DNA of 20,434 bases from Ruminococcaceae bacterium UBA6842 (GTDB lineage Bacteria > Bacillota > Clostridia > Oscillospirales > Acutalibacteraceae), in NCBI GenBank assembly GCA_002451855.1, contig DKDS01000082.1, forward strand, positions 1 through 20,434, read 5' to 3'. Of the stretch, positions 1 to 7,762 are shown one piece after another. The notes under the pieces were generated by a model. The model was not told the DNA's origin, searched no databases, and worked only from the letters and a program-made list of their open reading frames with translations. The position numbers were made by a program, and so were the translations under genes. Within the stretch, counting starts at the first letter, position 1; each line of letters begins with the position of its first letter.

Positions 1-400
1 TGTAATACATCGGTCCGCCGACAAAAGAATTGTCCCGCTTTTCCCTGTAATCAAGCGAAAGCACTATTTCCGCAACCTTGATTATCATTCCCGCAAAGGC
101 GCTTATCCACATCCAAAAAATTGCGCCTGCGCCCCCTAACGAAAGCGCTCCCGCAACACCGGCAATATTACCTGTGCCCACGGTTGCCGAAAGCGCCGTA
201 CAAGCCGCCTGAAACGGACTTACCCCGTCACCGTCCTTTTTCTTGAAAATGCCGCCGAGTGCGTATTTAATCGAACGGGGCAAATATTTAAACTGAAAAA
301 AATCTGTTTTAACAGTATAATATATCCCTGCAATAATCAAAAAAACAAAGGGAAACATCCCCGATATTAACGATTCCGCAAAAGAAAAAAAGTCCCTCAT
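1..400 (-). CDS. Sodium:alanine/glycine symporter (AGCS family), N-terminal part, cut by window start
   Basis: The first 133 residues of an integral membrane transporter that moves alanine or glycine into the cell together with Na+. The translation begins MRDFFSFAES and contains the family hallmarks GTGNIAGVAGAL at about residues 75-86 and GGPMYY at the cut edge. It also has hydrophobic segments at about residues 12-28 and 84-115. The run SPFQAACTALSATVGTGN is the usual AGCS sequence around the first re-entrant and substrate-binding region. The start ATG at 400-398 has a strong SD (AAGGGAGG) 6 bases upstream. The gene lies 66 bases downstream of the end of the small membrane-protein gene on the same strand, so it may be read from the same transcript or from its own weak promoter; no clear -35/-10 was seen. 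The family is certain. The exact substrate is not determined by the sequence. Confidence 0.93.
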   Translation of the reverse strand, partial: MRDFFSFAESLISGMFPFVFLIIAGIYYTVKTDFFQFKYLPRSIKYALGGIFKKKDGDGVSPFQAACTALSATVGTGNIAGVAGALSLGGAGAIFWMWISAFAGMIIKVAEIVLSLDYREKRDNSFVGGPMYY

Positions 401-429
401 AATATGCCTCCCTTTAAGTAAAGCATATT
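401..429 (-). promoter_or_regulatory. Hairpin presenting the SD of the AGCS gene
   Basis: On the minus strand, AATATGCTTT (429-420) can pair with AAAG (415-412) plus CATATT (406-401) around an ACTT loop. This leaves GGAGG as a 5-base bulge. The start codon follows directly. Such a fold would place the SD inside a weak, AT-rich stem and could tune translation. The pairing is seen in the sequence; any regulatory function is inference and may be chance. Confidence 0.3.
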
Positions 430-466
430 ATGGGGGAACCTGATTTATTCTCGGTTGCCTAAGATT

Positions 467-1009
467 TTATTTATCCCAACAGTTTACGGCAATCGCCCTG
501 CTTCTGACCTCATTTTTCATTTTTTCAAGATCCGGTGTAATGTTATTTTTTTCCTTAAATAAGTTTTTAAATGAAATATAGGCGAATACTGCGTCAAGAA
601 GTAATATTATGAGTAAAACATCTTTTTTAAAAGTCGGGGTTTCAAAAATAACATAAAAAATCGAAACTGCAATCATCAGCAAGGTTTGTAAAATTGCAAA
701 AGCAACAGAAGAAACAAAACCGCCCTTTTCTTCAACTGCGCACATATCTATATAGGTCTTGCCGTTTCGGCTTACCGCCTCTGCCCTTACATAGCTTGAG
801 CGAGGAATTGAAAGTGAAGACCTGCTCACAGGAGTCGTAACAAGAATTTTACCTTTTTTATTGCAGTAAAACTCCAGTGGGCTATCAGTGCTGTCGCTTT
901 CACGGCATACGCCGTTCATTTGCATAAGGCGTTCGATTGTTTCGGACAGGTCGGCTGATATTTCAATTATTTAGGTATCAATTACTCTTTCGCCGCGTCT
1001 CAGTTTCAT
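467..1009 (-). pseudogene. Small two-TM membrane protein gene interrupted by an in-frame TAA near its start
   Basis: The reading frame starts at ATG 1009-1007, 17 bases after the clp stop, with an SD (GGAG) 6 bases upstream. It reads MKLRRGERVIDT, hits TAA at 973-971, and continues in the same frame as IIEISADLSETIERLMQM through to a stop at 467. The downstream part alone is open from ATG 925 (152 residues), but that ATG has no SD. The residues between the TAA and that ATG look like normal protein. The simplest reading is a nonsense mutation (CAA to TAA is one transition) in a gene of about 180 codons. The product has a Lys/Arg-rich middle, two hydrophobic helices (about residues 75-95 and 103-120 counted from ATG 925) and a charged C-terminus. 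No family was recognised. Alternatives are a 12-residue leader peptide with translation restart, or a sequencing error. Confidence 0.6.
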
Positions 1010-1026
1010 ATGAAGCTCCGAAAAAT

Positions 1027-3312
1027 TTATTTTGAATATTCTGCTTCTATTTTAATATCGGGGTCAGCGGTGCAGTTAATTGCTTTTATACCGCCCTCGC
1101 CGCTGTCGACGATAATATCGACAATTCGGTTTTCAAGATTTTTGCGTATGACATTGCGCAGCTCTCTGGCGCCTTTTTTGCCGTTACCGCATTTCTCAGC
1201 AAGAAAGCGGCAAACATTCTCGTCATACGAAAAATCAATGAGCTTTTCGGCAAGCGAAGCCTTTAATTCGTCAAGCATAAGCGCGGCAATTTTGCAAAGC
1301 GATTCGGGTGAAAGCGGTGAAAATACCACAATTTCATCCACACGGGCAAGAAACTCAGGCCGCAGGAAGCCCTCCAACGCCTTAAGCGCCTTTTCCTTTG
1401 AAGCGTCCGCCTGTGTTTTGCCGAAACCGAGCAGGTTTTCTGTGCGTTCGCTTCCGGCGTTTGAGGTCATAACGATTATCGTATTTTCAAAATTGACCGT
1501 TCTTCCCTGCGCGTCGGTAATTCTGCCGTCGTCAAGTATTTGCAAAAGCACATTAAGCACATCGGGATGCGCCTTTTCTATCTCGTCAAACAAAACTACC
1601 GAATACGGCTTGCGGCGTACCTTTTCGGTAAGCTGACCCGCTTCGTCATAACCGACATATCCGGGCGGCGCTCCGATAATTCTTGATACCGAGTGCTTTT
1701 CCATAAATTCCGACATATCAAGGCGTATAAGCGTTTCGGGTGTATCGAAAAGCTGTTCGGACAGCACCTTTACAAGCTCTGTCTTACCGACACCCGTAGG
1801 TCCTACAAATATAAACGATGCGGGACGGTGCAAATTGTTTGTATGCACCCTTGCCCTTTTTACCGCCGCGGCTACAAGGTGCGTAGCCTCGTTTTGACCG
1901 ATTATTTTTTTATTAAGCGCGTCTTCAAGCCCCGCAAGCTTTTTAATATCGCTTTCCTTAACCTTTGAAGCTGGAATACCCGTCCACAGTTCAATTACCT
2001 TAGCTATATCGTCGTCCGTAACCGTGTTGTGCGACGCAGGCTCGTAAAGACCGGCGGCAATGTTCTTATACTTTTCAAGCTCCGATTTTACCATCGCCTG
2101 CTTTTCATAATCGGGATTTTCCACATCGTTTTCAAGCTCTTCAAGCTCAACCGAATAGTCAGCAATTTTTTTGTTGGCGGTGTAAAGCTCGTCTATCGCC
2201 TTGTTCGCAAGACTGGCGCAGGCACAAGCCTCGTCAAGTAGGTCTATCGCTTTATCGGGCAGGTATCTGTCCGTAACATATCTTTCCGAAAGCAAAACCG
2301 CCTTTTTAACTATTTCTTCGGGAATGACAACATTATGAAATCCCTCGTAATAGCTCTTAACGCCCATCAGTATTTTTTCCGCCTCCGCAACAGAGGGTTC
2401 CTCTACCGTTACGGGTTGGAAACGGCGCTCAAGCGCGGCGTCCTTTTCAATATATTTGCGGTATTCCTTAAAGGTGGTAGCGCCTATAACCTGAATTTCG
2501 CCGCGCGACAAGGCAGGCTTTAAAATATTTGCGGCGTTCATCGAGCCTTCGGCAGAATCCCCCGCGCCTACAAGGTTATGAATTTCGTCAATAAACAGAA
2601 TTATATTTCCCGCGGACTTTACTTCGTCAACAAGACCCTTTACACGGCTTTCAAACTGTCCCCTGAACTGAGTTCCGGCAACAAGACCCGTAAGGTCAAG
2701 CAGGTATATTTCCTTATCAAGCAGTCTTGCGGGAGCCTCGCCGTTCGCTATTTTAAGAGCAAGTCCCTCAGCTATCGCGGTTTTACCGACTCCCGGCTCG
2801 CCTATAAGACAGGGATTGTTCTTAGTACGGCGCGATAATATCTGTATTGTACGGTAAAGCTCCTTATCCCTGCCTATTATAACATCAATCTGACCGTTTT
2901 TTGCTTTTTCGGTAAGATTGGTGCAATACTGCTCCATAAAACGGCGGCGCTTTTTTTTCGGCTTCTTGTCGCCGTCGGCAGGCTCGCTTTTTTCCTTATT
3001 ATCCGTTTTTTCGCCGCCGAAAAGCTTTCCTAAAAACGGCATTGCCGGCGCAGTACCCAAGTCAAAGGTTTCGTCGTTCATTTCGGCGTCGTCGTTTTCT
3101 TCGTTAAGCGCCATAAGGTCCATAAACTGGTCGCTCATCTGCTCAATATCCTCGTCCGATATATTCATTCTTTTAAGCATATCGTCAACGGGCTTTATAC
3201 CAAGCTCCTTAGCGCACACAAGGCAAAGCCCCTGCGGCTCCGAGCCGGGCGTCGAAGCGTCGGCAAGAAAAACCACCGCCGGACGCTTTTTACATCTTGA
3301 ACAAAGCTTCAT
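1027..3312 (-). CDS. clpE: ClpE-like AAA+ unfoldase, Clp protease ATP-binding subunit with N-terminal zinc finger
   Basis: A HSP100 unfoldase of 761 residues that threads proteins into the ClpP peptidase in the cytoplasm. The N-terminus has a four-cysteine zinc-binding motif (C4-x2-C7 and C30-x2-C33) and lacks the Clp_N repeat domain of ClpC and ClpA; that layout is typical of ClpE. A charged, Lys/Arg-rich linker follows (about residues 100-125). AAA module 1 has Walker A GEPGVGKT (171-178) and Walker B ILFIDE (238-243). A short middle insertion rich in Glu/Lys lies at about 380-420. AAA module 2 has Walker A GPTGVGKT (504-511) and Walker B LFDE (574-577). The ClpP-docking tripeptide LGF is at 628-630, so it should work with ClpP. 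The SD GGAG lies just upstream of ATG 3312. No CtsR box was seen, since the gene sits inside a long co-directional run. Calling it ClpE rather than ClpC rests on the zinc finger. Confidence 0.92.
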   Translation of the reverse strand: MKLCSRCKKRPAVVFLADASTPGSEPQGLCLVCAKELGIKPVDDMLKRMNISDEDIEQMSDQFMDLMALNEENDDAEMNDETFDLGTAPAMPFLGKLFGGEKTDNKEKSEPADGDKKPKKKRRRFMEQYCTNLTEKAKNGQIDVIIGRDKELYRTIQILSRRTKNNPCLIGEPGVGKTAIAEGLALKIANGEAPARLLDKEIYLLDLTGLVAGTQFRGQFESRVKGLVDEVKSAGNIILFIDEIHNLVGAGDSAEGSMNAANILKPALSRGEIQVIGATTFKEYRKYIEKDAALERRFQPVTVEEPSVAEAEKILMGVKSYYEGFHNVVIPEEIVKKAVLLSERYVTDRYLPDKAIDLLDEACACASLANKAIDELYTANKKIADYSVELEELENDVENPDYEKQAMVKSELEKYKNIAAGLYEPASHNTVTDDDIAKVIELWTGIPASKVKESDIKKLAGLEDALNKKIIGQNEATHLVAAAVKRARVHTNNLHRPASFIFVGPTGVGKTELVKVLSEQLFDTPETLIRLDMSEFMEKHSVSRIIGAPPGYVGYDEAGQLTEKVRRKPYSVVLFDEIEKAHPDVLNVLLQILDDGRITDAQGRTVNFENTIIVMTSNAGSERTENLLGFGKTQADASKEKALKALEGFLRPEFLARVDEIVVFSPLSPESLCKIAALMLDELKASLAEKLIDFSYDENVCRFLAEKCGNGKKGARELRNVIRKNLENRIVDIIVDSGEGGIKAINCTADPDIKIEAEYSK

Positions 3313-3335
3313 TATTTGTCTCCATTCCGCATTTT

Positions 3336-4019
3336 TTAAAACATTTTAGTTGTAAGGTGCTTAAAGAACCACGAATTTTCCACAGCATCCTTTGTAAATA
3401 TAAGAAATCCGTTATCGGTAAACGAAACTATCAGTGATATAACCGTGCAGATAAGCGCGGCAATTATTATGCCCTTAGGAATTCCTATAATACCGCCGAG
3501 CAATCGGTTAAGCGAGCCTGCAACGCTGAACGAGAAAAGCTTGTTTATATATTTTGCAAGTATTTTCACAACAAACAGCAGCACGGAGAAAATCAGCACC
3601 GAATAGATAAGAGAAATAAATCTTACGGCAATCGGCTTGACGGCCTTTTGCGAAAGTCCCTTAGCGGTATCCTCCACACCTGTCGCCAAATCCTCCGAAA
3701 TACTCTTGTCAAGGCTATCCTTTGACACGCCTATCTTGCCCGAATAATTCTTTAAAGCGGACGGCAGCGCGTCCCACACCTTATCTGTTGTTTCGGTTGC
3801 CGATATGCCCGCAATTTCGCTTAGTGAGCTTACCACCGACGGTTCTATTATTTTATCATAGGTTATGTTACTAAGTGGTGTACTTATTGTAAACGAAATG
3901 AAAACAGCCGCAATAAATCCCGCAAGCTCGGTTGCGGTTCTCGCAAAGCCCCGTTTTGCGGAGAGCAGAACGACCGCGATTATTAAAAGAACCACCGCAA
4001 TATCAAGAATTATACTCAT
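3336..4019 (-). CDS. CvpA-family membrane protein
   Basis: A 227-residue integral membrane protein. It starts MSIILDIAVVLLIIAVVLLSAKRGF, here read as two parts: a first TM helix (about 4-21) followed by the KRGF turn typical of CvpA/colicin V production proteins. A second helix is at about 28-50. A long polar, Ser/Lys-rich stretch follows (about 55-120). Two more helices lie at about 132-155 and 175-200, and a Gly-rich motif (RLLGGIIGIPKG) precedes the last helix, as in the family. In other bacteria CvpA proteins affect colicin V export, envelope stress or cell-wall processes; the biochemical role is unresolved. The gene begins 2 bases after the end of the DUF5711-type gene, so the two are almost certainly co-translated and may act together at the membrane. 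Confidence 0.8.
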   Translation of the reverse strand: MSIILDIAVVLLIIAVVLLSAKRGFARTATELAGFIAAVFISFTISTPLSNITYDKIIEPSVVSSLSEIAGISATETTDKVWDALPSALKNYSGKIGVSKDSLDKSISEDLATGVEDTAKGLSQKAVKPIAVRFISLIYSVLIFSVLLFVVKILAKYINKLFSFSVAGSLNRLLGGIIGIPKGIIIAALICTVISLIVSFTDNGFLIFTKDAVENSWFFKHLTTKMF

Positions 4020-4021
4020 TT

Positions 4022-5329
4022 TTATTCTCCTTTACCCTCAAGCTTAATTTTTTGTATGCCGTTGTCCGTAATCGCCGCCAGCATATTTGTGCCTATCGGG
4101 GCAATATGCGTAACGCCGAAGCCGCAATCAGCCTGCCTTAATACCTTACCGTCATCAGAAAGCAGATAAGCAGATGTATCGCATATACAATAAATATGAC
4201 CGCCCGATACCTCTATATCACTAATTGTCCCTTTGTAATCAAATTCGGATTTAAGCTTTCCTTTAGGCGAAAATAAAACAATACGGTTATCCGTTCGGTC
4301 GCTTTCACGGTTAAATACAACCGCCGTTCCGCCCGTACCCGACCGCAGGAAAGCCGGAGAATACTCGCTTTTATATTCGGTCTTTTTAAAATTTGACCAG
4401 ACATAAAAGCCGTATCCCTTTCCTGTTACCGCCGAAAATCCCGAATTATGGTAGGAATCGAGAGCAAAAACCAGTGTTTCGTCAATAGTTTCGGTGTATT
4501 TAGGCGTTGCCGAATCGTATTCAAGCACGCTTATTTTTGAAGTGAATTTTCCCGAGGAAGCGTTAAACAAAGAAACTGCGATTTTTTTGCCGTTCGGCGA
4601 TACCGCAACATTGTTTACCGTGTCCGATGAGGAGGACCATTCATACAAGCGTTTATTGTGCTTATCGTAAACCGTAACGACCGACGCGTACTTGTCCGAC
4701 CTTGTTACCACCGCGTATGTACCCGAATCCGAAATACCTGCGGTTATAATGTCATTGTCAGTCTTCAAGGTTTTTTTCTTGGTTCTTAAATTATATATGA
4801 CCGCTTCGTTTCCGCCCTGATCGAAAATTAAGGCGCGGGTCTTAGAGGTTTTAAGTATCGGATTTTCATATCCGTGCGAATATGAATATATCTGCTTACC
4901 GTTGCCCGAATATGCGTTTATATGCGTATTTGTAAGCACATAATAGTACATTCCCCTTGAAACGGCGCTTAAGGTGTCGTTGCTTTCAAGGTCGATAGGA
5001 TAGCTGCCGCCGCCGATAAGCGCGGTAAGATTGCCCGCGTTTTCCGCTATACCTACGGGCAAAATGAGGTGAAGTACGCCGAAAACAATCAAAACCGCTG
5101 AGGCTGTTGAAAGAAAAATGCGTGTTTTTCTCTTTCTTTCAAGCTTTTTCCCCTTTACCACCTTAAGCCCGCTTTCGGGTTCCTTCTCGGTTTTCGGTGA
5201 CTTCCTTACGGTTTTCTTAGAGGGAGCCATTTTAATTTCTTCGTCTTTATATACGGCACGGCGCTTTTCCTTTTTCGGTTTAAAGGCGCCTTTAAGCCTG
5301 TTCACCTTTTTCTTTCTGTAATTCGGCAT
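4022..5329 (-). CDS. Membrane-anchored beta-propeller-like protein (DUF5711 type)
   Basis: 435 residues. A very basic N-terminal tail (about 1-70, Lys/Arg-rich) precedes one TM helix (about 71-93). The rest would be outside the membrane, giving an N-in/C-out topology. The outer part has repeated short beta-strand blocks such as YYVLTNTHINAYSGNGKQIY and VNNVAVSPNGKKIAVSL, spaced like blades of a WD40/YVTN-type propeller. This resembles DUF5711 proteins of Clostridia, whose function is unknown. The SD GGAGGG lies 5 bases before ATG 5329. It follows truA by 18 bases and precedes the CvpA-family gene by 2. A role at the cell envelope is inference from topology and neighbour. Confidence 0.72.
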   Translation of the reverse strand: MPNYRKKKVNRLKGAFKPKKEKRRAVYKDEEIKMAPSKKTVRKSPKTEKEPESGLKVVKGKKLERKRKTRIFLSTASAVLIVFGVLHLILPVGIAENAGNLTALIGGGSYPIDLESNDTLSAVSRGMYYYVLTNTHINAYSGNGKQIYSYSHGYENPILKTSKTRALIFDQGGNEAVIYNLRTKKKTLKTDNDIITAGISDSGTYAVVTRSDKYASVVTVYDKHNKRLYEWSSSSDTVNNVAVSPNGKKIAVSLFNASSGKFTSKISVLEYDSATPKYTETIDETLVFALDSYHNSGFSAVTGKGYGFYVWSNFKKTEYKSEYSPAFLRSGTGGTAVVFNRESDRTDNRIVLFSPKGKLKSEFDYKGTISDIEVSGGHIYCICDTSAYLLSDDGKVLRQADCGFGVTHIAPIGTNMLAAITDNGIQKIKLEGKGE

Positions 5330-5347
5330 AATATCCCTCCTTTAAAA

Positions 5348-6082
5348 TCAGTAAAATACCCGTTCGAGAAACAGCCCCTGCGGCGGAGCGGTTCTGCCGA
5401 GCAGTGAACGCTCTCTTAAAGCAAAGGCCTTTTCGGCTATATCGGGAGCCGCCTGTCCGTCCGATACGGCAACCGCGGTACCCGTTATTATTCTTACCAT
5501 ATTGTAAAGAAACCCGTTTGCGGTAATTTTTATCACAACGGTATCTCCTGTTCTCACGGCGCCGCATTCGGTTACGGTTCTCACCGTGTTCTCCGTGCTT
5601 CTGCCCGAGGAAGAAAACGCGTAAAAATCGTGAGTTCCGATAAGGCTTCCTAAAAACAGGTTTATTTTTTCCGTATCAAGCTTTCTTTCGATACGCCATG
5701 TATAGCGTGAGTTAAACGGATCCCTTACACCGCTGTTAAAAATATAATACGCATACTGCTTACCCTTTGCGTTATATCTTGCGTGAAAATCGGGTGAAAC
5801 CTCTTTACAGTCCCTTACCGCAATATCGGGCGGCAAAAGCGCGTCAAGTCCCTTTAAAAACGCCTTTTCGGGGAATTTGTCATCACAGTCGAAGTGACAG
5901 CAAAATTCCCTTGCGTGAACCCCCGCGTCAGTTCTACTGCAGCCGGTAACCGACGGTCTTACACCGAGCATTTTTTGCAGTGAATTCTGCAAGGTCTCCT
6001 GAACGGTAATACCGTTCGGCTGTACCTGCCAACCGTGATAAGCCGTGCCGTCATATGAAATTGTAAGCAGCATTCTTTTCAC
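5348..6082 (-). CDS. truA: tRNA pseudouridine(38-40) synthase TruA
   Basis: Converts uridines 38-40 in the anticodon arm of many tRNAs to pseudouridine. The protein has 244 residues, the normal length for TruA. It begins with the typical strand MKRMLLTISYDGTAYHGWQ. The catalytic aspartate D52 sits in GCSRTDAGVHA (47-57). A second conserved block, ANGFLYNMVRIITGT, at about 187-201 shapes the active-site cleft. It lies 13 bases after ecfT. The ecfA1-ecfA2-ecfT-truA order is common in Firmicutes, where these genes often sit close to ribosomal-protein genes; here they sit after ruv and glmM genes instead. Nothing appears missing or altered. Confidence 0.97.
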   Translation of the reverse strand: MKRMLLTISYDGTAYHGWQVQPNGITVQETLQNSLQKMLGVRPSVTGCSRTDAGVHAREFCCHFDCDDKFPEKAFLKGLDALLPPDIAVRDCKEVSPDFHARYNAKGKQYAYYIFNSGVRDPFNSRYTWRIERKLDTEKINLFLGSLIGTHDFYAFSSSGRSTENTVRTVTECGAVRTGDTVVIKITANGFLYNMVRIITGTAVAVSDGQAAPDIAEKAFALRERSLLGRTAPPQGLFLERVFY

Positions 6083-6095
6083 GGTTTTAGCTCCC

Positions 6096-6905
6096 TTAAA
6101 AAAGTATATTAAGCGTTATTATTCCGCCGCAAACCAATAGCGCAAAGCCGAAAGCCGCAAAATCCCGTGCCGCCATATGCATTTGCTTCATACGGGTTCT
6201 GCCCTCGCCCCCGTTATAACAGCGGCATTCCATTGCTTCGGCAAGCTCGTAAGCACGGCGCACAGAGGAAATAAGAAGCGGTATAAGAACCGGTATCAGT
6301 GCCTTTACCCTTTCCTTAAGTCTGCCGTTTTCAAGGTCCGCTCCTCTCGCCTTTTGCGCGTTCATAATTTTCTCTGCCTCTTCAATGAGAGTTGGTATAA
6401 ACCTTAAAGCAATAGTCATCATCATAGCAAGGGTATGCACCGCGCTTTTAAGTCCGACATATTTAAGCGGAGAAAGCAGGCTTTCAATAGCATCGGTAAG
6501 GTCGTTAGGCGTTGTCGTGTAGGTAAGCTCCGAGCTTACAAAAATAAGCATTGTAATGCGTACCGCCATAAATACGGCTCTGTACACGCCCTCAGTAGTA
6601 ACAGAAAGCTTCCAAAAGGAAACAAGTACCCTGCCGCCGTCGCCGTAAAACAGGTTTATAACACCCGTAAAAATAAGCACGGGCAAAATCGCTTTCATAT
6701 TTTTGATATACATACCGAACGGAATTTTTGAAATGAGCGCCGCAAGCAGTATCATTACCGCGGCAAAGCCCAACGAAACGGCGTTTTTCGCGATAAAAAT
6801 AAAAACTATAAGCAGTATTAAAAGCAGTATTTTAACACGGGGGTCGGTTTTGTGTATTACCGAGCGACCCTCATAATACTGCCCGAATGTAATATCCCTA
6901 AGCAT
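6096..6905 (-). CDS. ecfT: Energy-coupling factor transporter transmembrane protein EcfT
   Basis: The membrane scaffold of a group II ECF vitamin/metal uptake transporter. It joins the two ATPases EcfA1/EcfA2 to exchangeable substrate-binding S components. The protein has 269 residues with about five to six hydrophobic helices, mostly in the first half. Near the C-terminus are the two coupling-helix motifs: KARGAD (about 183-188), and AMECRCYN (about 223-230), a variant of the usual Ala-x-x-Ser-Arg-Gly form with Cys in place of Ser and Gly. The start is taken at ATG 6905 (MLRDITFGQYYEG), which matches the family start, rather than the GTG three codons upstream, which has its SD only 2 bases away. 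It overlaps the end of ecfA2 by 8 bases. No S component is encoded in the window. Confidence 0.94.
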   Translation of the reverse strand: MLRDITFGQYYEGRSVIHKTDPRVKILLLILLIVFIFIAKNAVSLGFAAVMILLAALISKIPFGMYIKNMKAILPVLIFTGVINLFYGDGGRVLVSFWKLSVTTEGVYRAVFMAVRITMLIFVSSELTYTTTPNDLTDAIESLLSPLKYVGLKSAVHTLAMMMTIALRFIPTLIEEAEKIMNAQKARGADLENGRLKERVKALIPVLIPLLISSVRRAYELAEAMECRCYNGGEGRTRMKQMHMAARDFAAFGFALLVCGGIITLNILF

Positions 6906-7761
6906 TGCCGCCACCGTCCCTTATTTCTTTAAGCACCCTGACAGCTCTGTCCACCGTAAAAACATCGTCCGGAACAGGTATTCCGGCTTTTTTAAGCTCA
7001 TAAAAAACTCTTGTTACAATAGGAACATTAAGTCCTATTTTACGCAGCTCCTCGCCGTTTTTGAAAACCTCTTCGACAGTTCCGAACATCCAAAGTTTGC
7101 CCTTATTCATAACAAGCAGCTTGTCCGCCACAACCGCCATATCCTCCATACTGTGGGATATGATTATAACCGTGGCGCCGGTGTGCCTGCGGTAGTTAGC
7201 TATAATTTCGGTGACATCCTCACGACCCTTGGGGTCAAGTCCGGCAGTCGGCTCGTCAAAGACGATTACCTCGGGGTTCATAGCCATAACGCCCGCTATT
7301 GCAACCCTCCGTTTTTCACCGCCCGATAAATCAAACGGTGATTTTTCATAATACTCCGGCTTCACGCCTATCATATTGCAGGTATCAATAACTCTTTTTT
7401 CAAGCTCTTCGCCCGTAAGCCCCATATTTTTAGGGCCGAAAGCAATATCCTTAAAAACCGTTTCCTCAAAAAGCTGGTATTCGGGATACTGAAATACAAG
7501 ACCCACCTTAGAGCGAACCTTGCGTATATCCTTGGGGTTTTCCCATATATTTACGCCGTCAAGCAATATTTCACCCGAGGTCGGCTTTAAAAGCCCGTTA
7601 AGGTGCTGAACAAGCGTAGATTTTCCCGAACCGGTATGACCGATAATACCTATTATTTCGCCCTTTTCGGCGGTAAACGAAACGCCCTTTACCGCATCGT
7701 TTACAAACGGTGTATTTCCGCCGTAGGTGTGGGTAAGGTTTTTAACCTCTAAAACTGACAA
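6898..7761 (-). CDS. ecfA2: Energy-coupling factor transporter ATP-binding protein EcfA2
   Basis: One of the two ATPases powering the ECF uptake complex in the cytoplasm. It has 287 residues. Walker A is GHTGSGKST (41-49). The Q-loop is at Q91 in FQYPEYQLFEETV, which is characteristic of EcfA2. The ABC signature is LSGGE (145-149). Walker B ends in VFDEP (D169, E170), and the switch histidine is in IIISHSMED. The start is a TTG at 7761 with SD GGAGG 9 bases upstream; it falls 1 base after the ecfA1 stop. The SD itself is formed from the last codons of ecfA1, so translation is coupled. All catalytic residues appear intact. Confidence 0.96.
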   Translation of the reverse strand: MSVLEVKNLTHTYGGNTPFVNDAVKGVSFTAEKGEIIGIIGHTGSGKSTLVQHLNGLLKPTSGEILLDGVNIWENPKDIRKVRSKVGLVFQYPEYQLFEETVFKDIAFGPKNMGLTGEELEKRVIDTCNMIGVKPEYYEKSPFDLSGGEKRRVAIAGVMAMNPEVIVFDEPTAGLDPKGREDVTEIIANYRRHTGATVIIISHSMEDMAVVADKLLVMNKGKLWMFGTVEEVFKNGEELRKIGLNVPIVTRVFYELKKAGIPVPDDVFTVDRAVRVLKEIRDGGGNA

Positions 7762-7762
7762 A

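Noticed and set aside
1010..1636. A 208-codon plus-strand frame opposite the clp gene
   Set aside because: Ser/Phe-rich low-complexity translation, antisense to a well-supported gene, with no credible SD.
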